DNA of 64,000 bases from Choanephora cucurbitarum (GCA_025331435.1 JAIWNI010000052.1:1-64000); one strand, 5' to 3'; positions 42,399 to 54,230 are shown, numbered from the stretch's first letter. Translations and numbers: made by a program. The notes: generated by a model not told the origin, from the letters alone.

Positions 42399-44353
42399 AT
42401 GAGCTCTGAAAGTGATTTTGAGGATGAATCCATGGTATGATTTTTCTTTAATAAAGAGAGCTAAGACTTCTTCAAGGACAGACTATTGACAACATTTTAC
42501 TACAGTATGATGATAACGAATCTGACTTTGATGCTTGTATGAGTGGTAAATAACAGAGGCAAGTAAACACATCTATAGCTAAAGTTAGCATATATATTGA
42601 CTTTCTGTCTCCTTTATTTAGAATGAGGATGAGGTGTTTTTTAGAGTTGAAAAAAAATGCTTGATAGACCAAAATGACTCAATTTTTTTTTGCTTTAAAT
42701 AGAAAGTGAAGGCGATTACAACAGCAACGATGAAGCCAATGACGATGTGTTTGTTGAAAAACAACAGAAGAAAGCATATGAAGTCGATTTTACTGTCTTG
42801 AGTACTACACTTTTAAAGAACAAACAAGATAAAGAAGTCAGTCAAGTATCTTCTATTCTAGGTAAGAAGAAAAAAGAGAGTTCGTCTATTTTCCGCAGCA
42901 TAAACTAAAACAAACACTCTGTGTAAGGCTTATCCACTGAGGATGCAGCTACCCTATTACGTTATTTTCGTTGGAATAAGGAGAAGCTGTTTGAACAGTA
43001 CATGGATTCTAGTGAAAAAGTATTACGTCAAGCTGGTGTTTCCTCTACGTCTGGTCCCAAGCATGCCATCGTGAAGGCAAAGGAAGTTGGCGCTGATTTC
43101 ATGTGTGATATTTGTTGCGACGATTCGCCTGAGATGGAAACTATCAGTGTCTCATGTGGACATCGATTCTGCAGAGAATGCTACACGCACTATCTCACTC
43201 AAAAGATTAAAGAAGAAGGCGAAAGTCGTCGTATTCAATGCCCCGAGAGTGACTGTGATGTGATTGTGGATGAAAAGACAGTAGAATTGTTGGTTGACGA
43301 TGAAATCTTTCTCAAATACCGCAACCTACTCAACCGTACCTTTGTAGACGACAATGACTTTTTACGTTGGTGTCCTGCACCTGACTGTGAATATGCTATT
43401 GAATGCAGTGTGCCTAGTACTTCACTTACTTCGGTTGTGCCTACAGTAGAATGTAACTGCAGTTGTCGCTTTTGCTTTGGATGTGGATTGGATGATCACC
43501 AGCCCTGTATTTGTATATTAGTCAAAAAATGGTTGCAGAAATGTGAGGATGATTCAGAAACTGCCAACTGGATATCTGCTCATACAAAAGAATGTCCAAA
43601 GTGTCACTCGACTATTGAAAAGAATGGTGGTTGTAACCATATGACCTGTAGAAAGTGTAGATATGAGTTCTGTTGGGTTTGTATGGGTCCTTGGTCTGAA
43701 CATGGTACTTCATGGTATACATGTAATCGTTATGATGAAAAGAGTAGTGAAGAAGCTCGAGACAACCAAACACAATCTCGAGCCAGTTTAGAACGTTATC
43801 TTCATGTAAAGTTAAAAAAGCAATGATAGTAGCTATGATAGGCTTACCTATTTTTTGTTTTTAGTATTATAACCGTTATGCCAACCATGAACAATCTGCC
43901 AAACTAGATCAAGACTTGTACCAAAAGACTGAAAAGAAGATGGAAGAGATGCAAAAGACAAGTGACCTTTCTTGGATTGAAGTTCAATTCCTTAAGAAGG
44001 CTGTAGATGTTACAGTACAGAGCAGAACAACATTAAAATGGACTTATGCATTTGCTTTCTATCTTGACCGAACTAACCAAACTGAATTATTTGAGGTATG
44101 TTATTTGTTTGTGCGTATGTTGTACATCTTCTTATGTACTTCTTATTAGGACAACCAAAGAGATCTTGAAATGGCTACAGAACAATTGTCTGAATTACTG
44201 GAGAAACCCTTAGAACCTGAGAAGATTGCAGAACTAAGACAAGCAGTTCTTGACAAGTCTGTTTATGTCAAATTGAGAAGAGAAATCTTACTAGAGGATA
44301 CAGCTAAAGGACTGCAGGAAGGAAGATGGTCTTATTTTGTTGATTTGAAATAA
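42399..44353 (+). CDS. Ariadne-type RBR E3 ubiquitin ligase
   Basis: Exons 42399-42434, 42506-42545, 42703-42861, 42928-43805, 43865-44095 and 44150-44353 sum to 1548 bases, 515 residues. The acidic N-terminus (MSSESDFEDESM) and DAATLLRYFRWNKEKLFEQY (UBA-like) are typical of Ariadne/HHARI. RING1 CDICCDDS...CGHRFCRECY starts near residue 139; then an IBR with CSCRFCFGCG and Rcat CPKCHSTIEKNGGCNHMTC, the catalytic Cys being the last Cys of GGCNHMTC near residue 318, followed by CRYEFCWVCMGPWSEHG. The C-terminal Ariadne helices (HEQSAKLDQDL, FLKKAVDVTVQ) are complete. Such ligases work with neddylated cullins. The region 42546-42702 may hold an additional tiny exon; I treat it as one intron because that preserves the frame. 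Confidence 0.93.
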
Positions 44354-44519
44354 ATACGAGACTGTTATTGAACTGAATTGTTCTTCTATCATACTGTAAA
44401 TAATTAAACTTTGCTATAACATCGAGTCATGTTTGCATTGATCTTAAAAAAAAAAAGAAAACTATACTCCTATTCACATCACAGAGTTTGTTTCTTATAC
44501 CATTCCCGATTTATCATGC

Positions 44520-45220
44520 ATGCTGTCAATCAAAACGATCTATTAGATCAGTACCAATGTGATTCCACTCATTCATCTCTCAATTCTTTGGTAGTATTGA
44601 TACCAGATCAATCCTCTTTTCGAGAGTTTACCACAAGTGCTCAATGGGATTTTGATCCTATTGAATAGGCTAGAAATTGAACCTTTTCATCCTATGATGG
44701 GAACCAAATCCAAGAAGATGAACCATTAGGTAAAATAGTAATTTTTATCTGTCCCGTTGCTTTCTTTTGATCAATATTCTATACAGTTCCTGAAGGCCAC
44801 ACGATTCGAGGTGATATGGCAGAGATTTTTGGGGCGTGAAATTGACACTACACTAGGTGGTCAAGCAGATGATACAGGCTCTGTTCGAGTAACATTAAAG
44901 TGGGATCCATAACTTTTTGCTTTTGAAGAAAGACACAAAAGACATTCATGGGAACAACGCGTCGTATTACCACTCAGATGGGCTATCACTGCTTTCAATT
45001 TCGCTCAGCCTCCCAAGCACACATCGACCTCCACCAGTATTCAATTAGATACTTTGCCACAAAGCAATACAATCAGCAATTCTACTTCAAGCACATCTGT
45101 AGGTAACAGGTCTGCCTTTTCTGAGCGAGAAGGAGCTTAATTACATGATGAAGAGCCAGAGGTTGAAGATCATCTAGAGGAATTCGTTGAACACGAACAT
45201 GAGCATGATGGAAAGTAAAA
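44520..45220 (+). pseudogene. Remnant of an unrecognised gene
   Basis: Plus-strand pieces HAVNQNDLLDQYQCDSTHSS, then after stops VPEGHTIRGDMAEIFG, DDTGSVRVTLKWDP and VVLPLRWAITAFNFAQPP, and finally an acidic end EEPEVEDHLEEFVEHEHEHD. They look like one gene broken by stops and frameshifts. Family not recognised. Confidence 0.4.
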
Positions 45221-45978
45221 TACGTTAGCTAAGATATACAAAAAGGGTCTTAAGCTATTCCATATGAAGAGATCTAAATATTTCCTCAGTTAAGGCGCAT
45301 CACAATGAAATGTAACACCAGTTGGTTTATGTCAAAGGTTATCTTAGTGTTTAAAGTAACCATCCATTTTGGTTTAATTCAACAAGGAAACATATGTAAC
45401 TTTTTTAGTCTATGGACAGATCGTATGTAGATGTATGTAGAAGCAAGCTTTTATTCTTTCTTTGGTTCATATCTGACTATATAGCATGTTTCTAAGATGA
45501 TATGATGAGATATCTAGCTTGACAGAGAGCTTAGGTAAGCCTTGAGAGGGATGCCTTGGAAATGGCAGACAGCAGCAAGTGGCCAGTTTCTTTTTCTTTC
45601 TTGAAGTAAAGTGAATCCAATTCAGTGAGACGCGTATGTACGAGAGCAAAGCAGGCCTAGAGATAATGGACCGAGAAGCAAGCGATAGAGAAGCAGTTTT
45701 TTTTTTGAAAGTTGGCTTGTAATAAGTTGTTTGTGTTTTTTTGGCTTGGCTTGGTGAACTAAAACGCGTGCCAGATAGAGCAAGAGTAGTAATAGATGAA
45801 TAGAGGGGGTATATACCACGAACCTAAATCCTTATATACCACGACGCACCCGATCTATACCTGAGTTTCAATGTATTATATAAGCCGTATATACCACTAC
45901 TCTTATTATAAATGCATATTTGAGCTGTTCTATCAATATGATGTCTTTCAGTAAGGTTTCATTCTTTTTTCCTGTTCC
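45221..45978. other. Spacer with repeat copy
   Basis: No gene supported. Holds the second copy of the dispersed repeat (45852-45912). Confidence 0.4.
45852..45912 (+). repeat. Dispersed repeat, copy 2
   Basis: GATCTATACCTGAGTTTCAA followed by TTATATAAGC and CGTATATACCAC, matching 33594-33650 with scattered changes. Short units TTATATACCACGA also occur just upstream (45810-45845). Confidence 0.65.
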
Positions 45979-48810
45979 TTATTTGGGGAACTGTTCCCAT
46001 TTGTTTAAGTTGTCAGGATGAGAGTTAAAGTAAACTCCGTTTGCAGGAGGAAGGTTGCTGCTAGAGTTCTTTAGCTTTACAGCTCCCCAATGAATTCCGC
46101 CTACATATTGAAGATGCAAGGGCGCTGGTTTTTGATCTAGCTTCTTAGGCAGAACTAAAGAAAAGTATTTCAAGGCTGTATCCAATTGGCTTTTGCTGCT
46201 AGGGTCTGGATGATAACAGACAGGGCGACTGTAAGCATCCGCCAGCACTTGCATGCAACCAATGTTGTCAAACCAAAAGGACATACCCGCTGTTTTCGCT
46301 TTTCTATGACGATCATAGCGGGCCACTTCATCTTATTTCTTGAGCAAATCAATGCCACATGTGACAGTCATCTTGACTTCATCTGTGGTCATTCTAAATG
46401 AGTTTCGGTAAAAGTCTTCATAGGACATGCCATTTTCAAATTCTTTTGACATTAATGAGAGCATAGCTTCTTTTACTTGGGTAAATCGTTCTTCATCTCC
46501 ATATATAAGATATGCTGCTGCTCTAAAACCGCAATAGCCATCGCTCTTTGGATTGTAGGTCGATACAACATTGTCTTGATTGATATCGGCAAAGAGAGAA
46601 ATCTAACTGTTGCTTTCTGAATTCTTCTGCATAAGCAACCCGTCTATTTTTTTTTGGGAATATACAGATCGTATACAAAATCGCTTTCATCTCAGAGGCT
46701 TTCCTTTTGAACATTTCTTCTTTCTTTTCTTTACTGACTTCTTACTTCTCTTCTTTCTTTTCATCATTTTTTTTATCTTTTTTCTCTTCATCTTCTTTGA
46801 CTACTTCCTTTTCTTTTTCCTTAATTCTTTCTGTAGCGAAGGCTTTCCTAAACTTAGTAGAAGCAAAGTCTTTTGGTAATGCAGAAAAACGCTGGATTTT
46901 TGCAGGTCTTCCTGGTTTCTTGACCTCGGTTGCTTCTGGAAGAGTCAACTTAGGAATCGATGAAGGCTCTTCAGCTATGCGAGACTTGCCATCAACAAAC
47001 GAATCAGTGTTGCAGATGAGGAAACCCTTAACTGCATCTATCGGTCGAGTTGTTTCCACATAATCACCCTCAGCATCACGGAAAGCATCTTCCAAAGCAA
47101 CACCATACTTCATCCAATCTTTTGAAATGCTTTTTGGTGCGTATGCGACTTGTTTTTCTTCTTTATTATTAGCTATCCACCATCGGCGAGGTATGTCTGA
47201 TAGCTCAATTCTTTGATTCCCTAATGCATCAAATTGATGGCAGCAAGACAAGTCATAAACGACTCTGTTCTTGCAGTTGCATTCCGAGTAATGCTCAGGG
47301 ATGACAGGGTGTTCTCTGTACAATTCCTCGCCCAGTTTATAAAGAGCGAGGTGCCCAATTTTACCGCGCAGACGACTGAGGTTGTCATCGTCACTGATAA
47401 CCTTATCAGAAGTTGCTTTCTCCTTCAACTCCTGCTCTTCGTAGTTACGCTCAAAATCTTTCAAGTACTCGTGTACTCTATCAAAAGCAATACAGAGATG
47501 TTGAGCGGAAATCATCTTGCGCTTTAAAGCATCATGTCCACTCTCGGCCCTTTAAGTAATCGTACAACCCATTGTCTTGACCTTGGAAGTGTAATTGGCA
47601 GCCCATTGATGCAAGCACAATTTTCATTCTGCTTCGAAATATTCTTTGAACTTCATTCTTTCTTCTCTGAAAACAAAGCAATCATCTTTAAGAAGAACCT
47701 CGTTAATTCTGTTCGTGTTTTCAGAATACTCTGTGAAACCAGTGAAGTTAATCAAAGCAGAAACACACGATTTAAACTCTTCAACAACAACATCATCCTT
47801 GAACGTCTTCTTGTTGCAGTGATCACTCAAATTGTTCAACATGTGCCGTGTACACAGAAGCTTCTTGTTTTGAGGAAACAATTTATCAAGAGCATTTCGC
47901 AAAGCAGTACAACTTGTCAGTGACGAACACAGTTTGACGCAATTCATCGCCCACTTTTTCTTGAGCATTTCAAGAACCCATTGATAGGTAATTTCCTGCT
48001 CATTTGATACCCAAGCAAAGGCCACAGGAAAGCTCTTGAAGGCTCTTTGACCGATGTTTGCAACTTCATAGATACCAATTAATGGCATATCAAGATCGTT
48101 TGTCTTGTAGGTTGCGTCAATGATCATTACCTCGGGAAACTGCTGTACTCTTTCTGTCATAGGCTTGCTCGCAAAGAAAATAGACTTTAAGAACATTGTC
48201 TGATCAAAATCATAAAATGTCATGTAGCCGTTGCTTTGCATTTGCTGAATCAATACGTTTGCTTGTTCAGTAGATGCTCTTTGGAAAGCTTCTCGTGTCT
48301 GTTGATTGTAGACACTTTTCATGTTCTTAACATCATGTTCAGACAATTTGTTATAGAGATTATCTTTACTGATCGTATTTTGGATCTCACAAGCTGACGA
48401 GTTTTGCTCGTGACCAAAGCTAATCTTCCTCATGTCATCTACTTCGAGGATACTTTTGCGTCCCTTTGAAGTTGGCAACAAATTGAGATCCTCAATAGGA
48501 TGGTTATGACAAAGCTCATTCTCATTCTTAGGGTTAAGAAGATTAAACAAGTTTTTGCCCTTGGTCTTGAAGAATCTGATATTGTAAGGGTATTCTGTCT
48601 TATAACTCATCTTGGCACGACACTTGCTAGGATCCTTGATTCTTTTCGTCTCTCTTTGCTTGCCACTTTTGACACACTGAAAGATAAGGCTTTTTGCGTC
48701 AGAACGAGTGACAGAAACAACAAATTTGTTTCTAATTGAGTACTCTCTAATAAGAGTATTAAGAGACTGTAGTTCTGTCGCAATAGAGAGTTTGGCAAGT
48801 TATTTTGCAT
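45979..48810 (-). pseudogene. Decayed Mutator-like element: MULE transposase, SWIM finger, OTU protease
   Basis: Reading leftward: an N-terminal DNA-binding-like part (REYSIRNKFVVSVTRSDAK, about 48750), then the MULE transposase core in 48610-47624 with VMIIDATYKTNDLDMPLIGI and FAWVSNEQEITYQWVLEML. A TGA, then HQWAANYTSKVKTMGC, a TAA, and RAESGHDALKRKM continue the same protein. A SWIM finger follows (CNCKN...LSCCHQF, near 47270). After a Lys/Glu tract and another in-frame TAA, YAEEFRKQQ leads through a frameshift to an OTU protease with DGYCGFRAAAYLIYGDE (catalytic Cys) and, beyond one more TAA, GGIHWGAVKLKN (catalytic His region). So four or more stops and a frameshift inactivate one large polyprotein. 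MULEs with captured OTU/Ulp proteases are known in plants and fungi. No terminal repeats were found. Confidence 0.85.
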
Positions 48811-49006
48811 CATTTCCTTTTTAAAAATGTGAGACATACACACTTAACATTACACTAAACTTTTCAAAATTTTGTAAAATTGGGCTTGAATGATACGCAT
48901 CGCAAGTTTAAATATTGTAATACCGAAGGTGTCAAAAGCTCTGTTTTTTGCTGACTTTCTATCTGACTTGCGGATTCCAATTGTAGCAAATGAAAGCCTT
49001 ACAAAT

Positions 49007-49090
49007 TTCAAAGACAGGTAAAAATGAAACAGCTTTTCCTTGCAGAAATTGTTGCAAGGAAAAGCTGTTTCACTTTTACCTGTCTTTGAA
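49007..49090. repeat. Near-perfect 38-bp-arm hairpin
   Basis: 49007-49044 and 49053-49090 are inverted copies with one mismatch in 38 bases, around an 8-base loop (GAAATTGT). The arms contain GAAACAGCTTTTCCTTGCA. It lies about 200 bp beyond the 5' end of the Mutator-like relic. Confidence 0.95.
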
Positions 49091-50025
49091 TTTAAGGTTT
49101 AACCTGCCATATAAGTAAAAGATACATACAAAAACTTCTTTCACAACCTCTCTAATGATGAGCCTCTTAATTCATCTGTTTGCTTCAAGGTTGTTATGTA
49201 GAGTGCGCTTAAGCAAACGTACTCTTTGAGCCCCTTTTAATTGATTGTTAAGCCCTAAACTATGTTTAGCAATCTTGCATTCCTAAAACCAAAGAAAATC
49301 ATGTACGTATGGTTGGTCAATTAAAAGCTTATAATTACAGAGTCATCTACATTTAAGCCTGCAGCACTAGCTTTACCTATAACGTTTGCCCCTCAATATG
49401 ATAATTCATTGAATGACATTTTTATTTAAATTTGAAGTCTATAAATAGATACGTATATTCTTTATGCATGTTGCTCGGATATGTATGCCTTTAGAGTGAT
49501 CGTCTTGATTAACAAGCTAGACCAGGTGCAAGACACAGACAGCTTCACACAGCAGTACATATCATGAGGGCATCTTTTTTCTAATACGCATAGAATAATG
49601 ATTAGCAAAAGGGTTCATATGAATAACTCGAAATATGTATGTGTCGTTAGGAGTTTAGAGTACAATATACTTGTTTGATAAATGACGCATGTATTGAATA
49701 TTCTTTTTTTTTGCTTACAAATGGGGTAAGATTTAGAAACGCATCGAAGATACACTTAAGAAACTAAGCAAGTAGTTGTTAGCTAATTAAGCGGATGAAA
49801 GTTTTAAAAGAAATCCGCTTAGAATCAAAATTAAATTTTTGCTTCGGAAACCAAAACAAGTATAGATTCTGCTGTCAAAATTCAGTGTCAGTCAGTCCAG
49901 ATTATTCAGCAAAGTTGAGACACGAGAGAGGGTTTTTTTCTGTACATCATATAAATTGGTTGACATCCATTCCATCTTCTTTCGCATTTTCTACTCCTAC
50001 ACCTGTCATTAAACAGAAAGAAAAA
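49091..50025. other. Spacer and leader of the reductase gene
   Basis: No separate gene supported. The frame of the reductase is open for about 230 bases upstream of its start, but that part lacks protein-like features and is probably untranslated. Confidence 0.45.
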
Positions 50026-51075
50026 ATGGTTTCAAACAAGCAAGTTATCTATTCCAAGGCCCCTACTGACTACCCTGTTCCTGGTGAACATATGACAATC
50101 CGTGAATCTACCATTGATTTGGATGCTCCTCTTGCTGAAGGCGAGTTCATCCTCAAGACTCTTGAAATCAGTGTTGACCCTTACATGCGTGGTCGTATGA
50201 GAGACCCTAGCATCAAGAGTTATGCTCCTGCTTTTGATTTGGATGCTCCCATGACTGGTGACACCATGTCTGTTGTTGTTCGATCCAACAATCCCGATTA
50301 CAAGGTTGATGACCTTGTCTATGGTCGTACTGCTCGTGGTCGCTTTGAAGAATATGTCAAGGTAGATGCTGAATATGCCAAGACCTCCTATGTCGTTCGT
50401 AACGATGCCAAAAAGAACGGTTTGCCCTTGAGCCACTATGTTGGTGTCCTTGCTATGCCTGGTATGACAGCCTACTATGGTCTTAACGAAATTGGTAAGC
50501 CTAAGAAGGGTGAGACTATTTATATTTCTGCCGCTGCAGGTGCTGTTGGACAGATTGTCGGTCAAGTTGCTAAGGCTCTTGGTCTCTACGTTGTTGGTTC
50601 TGCTGGTAATGACGAAAAGGTTGAATACTTGAAATCTATCGGTTTCGACGATGCCTTCAACTACAAGAATGGCGAAATTGAAGAGCTCTTAAGAAAGCAC
50701 TGCCCTAATGGTATTGACATCTATTATGAAAACGTTGGCGGTAAGATGTTGGATGCTGTCTTGAAGGTTGCCAACAACTATGCTCGTATCATTGCTTGTG
50801 GTATGATTTCCCAATACAACCTCGCCAAGCCTGAGCCTATTTTCAACACTATGATGATTGTCACCAAGCGTATCAAGTTTGATGGTTTCATCATCATGGA
50901 CCATATGGATTTCGAGGAAAAGTTCCTTAATGATGTCACTCCTTTGTTGGTTGATGGTAAGGTCAAGTACCGTGAAGATATTGTCAATGGTATCGACAAT
51001 GTCCCTCAAGCCTTGGTCAATGTCCTTAAAGGCAAGAACTTTGGTAAGATGGTTATCCATATTGCCGATTTGTAA
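50026..51075 (+). CDS. MDR-family NAD(P)H-dependent alkenal/prostaglandin-type reductase
   Basis: A single exon of 349 residues. The protein belongs to the zinc-free medium-chain reductases (leukotriene B4 dehydrogenase/PTGR1/curcumin reductase type) that reduce the C=C bond of alpha,beta-unsaturated carbonyls with NADPH. Landmarks: SVDPYMRGRMRD near the N-terminus, VGVLAMPGMTAYYGL, the nucleotide-binding turn AAAGAVGQIVGQ near residue 169, YENVGGKMLDAVL and IACGMISQYN, and the C-terminal GKNFGKMVI. The ATG at 50026, in the context AAAAAATGG, matches the usual N-terminus of the family; the upstream in-frame ATG at 49795 would add an unrelated 77 residues. Codons are strongly biased to T/C-ending forms, suggesting high expression. 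Confidence 0.93.
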   Translation: MVSNKQVIYSKAPTDYPVPGEHMTIRESTIDLDAPLAEGEFILKTLEISVDPYMRGRMRDPSIKSYAPAFDLDAPMTGDTMSVVVRSNNPDYKVDDLVYGRTARGRFEEYVKVDAEYAKTSYVVRNDAKKNGLPLSHYVGVLAMPGMTAYYGLNEIGKPKKGETIYISAAAGAVGQIVGQVAKALGLYVVGSAGNDEKVEYLKSIGFDDAFNYKNGEIEELLRKHCPNGIDIYYENVGGKMLDAVLKVANNYARIIACGMISQYNLAKPEPIFNTMMIVTKRIKFDGFIIMDHMDFEEKFLNDVTPLLVDGKVKYREDIVNGIDNVPQALVNVLKGKNFGKMVIHIADL

Positions 51076-51982
51076 ATACACACATGATAGATAGATAAAT
51101 AGATAATAGACATACCAATAAAACACTTTTTTAATCCAAAACCCTTTGTTCTATGATTTCATTACTGCTGATGAATTTATATCGGATCTTAAAGAATGGA
51201 TTCATTAAGCTGAATTTCTGATGATTCATCTTTTTACACTACTTTCAGAAAGCTTCATTGTTCACTTCATTTAGTATGAGTGGGCCTGATACTGCTCTTT
51301 ATGCTATCAAGGTTTTGACTCGTTTTCGTATCTTTTGTCATTGTCTTCTGAGTTTGGCAGTTATGGTTATGAGCAAAAATGTAAGCCAACAAGATTACTC
51401 TATTTCTTTGAGAATAGGATCTTAACATCATGGGGTTTTATATGACGCTTGTTTCTTTCCAGGTAGTGGCTGATGACAAACCAACGGGATACGTACAATC
51501 TAGTTACTCATACCATCTCCTTGAGTTTGGCTACTGTATCTCTTTAATTGATAGACTGAATCCTGTGGTACATAAGCATGAGAAGGAAACTGAATTATAT
51601 TTCTGAGCTTTATTTACAGTTGCACGCACCATCTTATGTACTTTGTTTGTGTCACAGTGTTATTGAGGTTGCAGGGTCTTATGCTCATCTTCTCACTTGC
51701 CCAATTAGAGCACCCAAGCTGTCGTCATTTGTGAGACAAACATGGCTAGTTTGGCAACAGTCTTTATGACCTCTGTAGCTGCTCCAAGTAGACAATTGAT
51801 TCTCCAAGTGTGTTATGTACATGTTTATGAAACAATCGTTGATCTCTTGATATCAAGCAGTTTTATGTTAAATCTCATACTAATGATGAGCCAATAAGAA
51901 TAGGATGTTGCTTTTTAATATCTTTTTCTAATATCTCTTATAATTATTTATTTTTTGAATACTAAATTTAATATGATTATAC
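51076..51982. other. Spacer between reductase and septin genes
   Basis: Contains protein-like scraps on the plus strand (SGPDTALYAIKVLTRF near 51285) but no coherent gene. Confidence 0.4.
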
Positions 51983-53260
51983 TTATCGTCTAATAGAACC
52001 GCTATTTCTGTGATACAAGGCTTCCAGCTCTTGTTCGAGTGCCTTGATTTGTGCATGTCTTGTTTCCAAATCCTTGTTCAGGCGATCACGCTCAGAAACA
52101 AGTTGTGCTTCCCATTGGCGGAAACGATTCTCTTCTTTCTTGACTTGCTCGGTAAATTCTCTTCGAAGGTTTTCCTCCTTTTCGCGATGCTTGGGGTTTT
52201 CTGCCTTGACAACTTTGCTTTCGCCAAACTTGCGTGTGGCCATTTCATTTAGGCGATAATTTTCGTAATGAACAGTCTCAGTTGTCTCAATCAAATCAGA
52301 CATATGAGAACGAATCAAGAGATGTCTCAATTTCTTGAAATCACAATGTGCCTCATTTTCAACTTCGGCTACACCCCATGAATAGGCACGGCCTTTTACT
52401 ACACGACCATCAAATGTTTGAACGTTTTCAAGCGAACCAATGATTGAGAATGGCATAGCAGATGTGATATCGCGATTCAGGGTTGTTACATCTTCATCTT
52501 CACTTTCGATAGGGCACTGGTAGACCTTGATGTGATGTACATCAAGATCTTGGCGAATGCGCTCCTTGAAGTCAGCCAAATCTTTGGGCGTAAGTGTATC
52601 TGCTTTAGCGACAACAGGAATCAAATTGACTCTAGAACCCAAACGCTTCATCATCTCAATATCCAAAGGCTTTAATCTAATATAAACTGATTGAGCTAAG
52701 TTTCTTACACAATACAGCTGAGTTCAAATATTACCTATGACCAGTAGGTCGAATAAAGTAAAGACAAACATGTACTCGCATATCGATCTTGTTGTTTCTA
52801 TCTGGTTGCTGTTCCTGTCGCATAAAGCTCTCATGTTGATCATCAATGAACTCGGAAATAGGAACCCAGCTATTATGGCTATTGACATAATCACCAAAGC
52901 CAGGTGTGTCAACAATTGATAAATTAACCTTAAACATCTTTTCTTCAATCTCTATTAGAAAAAAAGAATGAAGATCAATAAAAGAAATAAGGACACACTT
53001 GATAAGGTATTGTTCTTACCTGCTTTTGTGATTTCGATCTCTACAGTTCTATCTAGTTGCTTAGCATGTCGAATAGATTGATCCTTTGGATCCTTAAGTG
53101 TAGTTGTAAAAAGAGTATTGACAAAGGTGGTTTTACCGAGACCTGACTCACCACAAACCATGATAGTGAAGTTGCAGCCTTTGTTAGTTACAATCTTGTG
53201 TCGTTGGTTAGGAAGGTGGGCAATGCCTATGCCTGAAGAAGAAACTGAAATAGGTGTCAT
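51983..53260 (-). CDS. Septin GTPase
   Basis: Exons 53260-53020, 52951-52735 and 52676-51983 sum to 1152 bases, 383 residues. Septins form filaments at necks, septa and hyphal tips. G1 is GESGLGKT at residues 37-44, G3 is DTPG near 95 and G4 is AKAD near 176; the septin unique element appears as GRAYSWGVAEVENEAHCDF with DFKKLRHLLIRSHM. The C-terminus (about 270-370) is a heptad coiled coil (REFTEQVKKEENRFRQWEAQ), as in the CDC3/CDC11/CDC12 type with C-terminal coil. A basic patch before G1 is small (NQRHKIV). Which septin subgroup it belongs to needs a tree. Introns are 68 and 58 bp. Confidence 0.95.
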
Positions 53261-53535
53261 TCTAACTATGTATTAAAGGAGAAAAAGAAAAGAAAAGAAA
53301 AAGAGAGAGAGGAACAAGGTACAGAGAAGAAAGAGGAAAAAGGAAGAACTTTAAGGAAAAAGCTTATCCATACGCTGTGTTTTATTGCAAAAAAAAAAAA
53401 AGATATAATTAACAATCCAATTATAGTTGGATGACACAAAACTATGTAACACAATGGTACTAGGGTACAAATAAAAGGGTATGAAACGTATTTACAGATA
53501 TATACAACATTGAAGACAGAAGGTTGAAGGTCAAC

Positions 53536-53775
53536 TTAGTAAAGCGAGTTTGAGATAAGGTCTTTTTGTATGAAATCATCAGTGTTGTTGTAAGATAGAC
53601 CAAAGTAAGCAAGTGTCGCCGTAGACGTCGAGAGAGATGGGATCTGAATAGCTTTGGTGGTTTGTGTAGCCCTAACAAATTCTTCAGACGAGTCTTCTAA
53701 TGAATGTCGACTTTGTTGTTGTACTGGGCGTTGAATGCTTGTATTACGACAGGCAGAGAATATTCTTGAAATCAT
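53536..53775 (-). CDS. Possible small protein, 79 residues
   Basis: Open frame with ATG at 53775 (MISRIFSACRNTSIQRPVQQ), Ser/Thr/Gln-rich, ending DDFIQKDLISNSLY. The first 30 residues are basic with few acids, so a mitochondrial presequence is conceivable. No family recognised; could be chance. Confidence 0.35.
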   Translation of the reverse strand: MISRIFSACRNTSIQRPVQQQSRHSLEDSSEEFVRATQTTKAIQIPSLSTSTATLAYFGLSYNNTDDFIQKDLISNSLY

Positions 53776-53895
53776 AGTTAAATAAATAGGAGTTGGTGGA
53801 AGAAAGAAAAGTAGAAAAATAGTTGGAAAAAATTGCTTTGTTTTTTATACATTTCGCCCTAAGAAAAAGTCACACCATAATCGGGTTTTGTCATG

Positions 53896-54230
53896 TTTAT
53901 TTTCTGGCTTTCTGTTTACGCTTTGCCCTATAGGCTTCCTATATTTCTTGACGGTCATTAGAATTTAATGTCAAAGCTGAGTCAGTTTGGTCTTTTTTTG
54001 TATCTGCCACCACTCGCTTCTTTTTGTGGCGTCTATATGAGAGTATTAGAATATGGGGTAAATTCGTCTTACAGAAAAATAATCACCTCATTTGAAGTTA
54101 GTCAGCATCGTCACTGATTGGACCATCACAAGCATATTTCCTTTTTAAGTATCCGTTGCATAAGGTGATATAGCTTTGAATTCGGGTAAACCTATGTCAT
54201 TCTTTACTACATTCACTACAAAGAGCTAAA
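53896..54230 (-). pseudogene. Remnant of a two-exon gene end
   Basis: Minus-strand exon-like pieces: RIQSYITLCNGYLKRKYACD, followed by GPISDDAD and a stop, then after a plausible acceptor (CATATAG) RHKKKRVVADTKKDQTDSAL, NSNDRQEI, a TAG, and EAYRAKRKQKARK before TAA. Each stop breaks one protein-like frame. Family not recognised. Confidence 0.4.

Noticed and set aside
46610..47063. Plus-strand hydrophobic frames over the Mutator relic
   Set aside because: They are the opposite strand of the Lys/Glu-rich tail of the minus-strand polyprotein.
49795..50025. 77-residue N-terminal extension of the MDR reductase
   Set aside because: Not protein-like for this family; the internal ATG gives the standard N-terminus.
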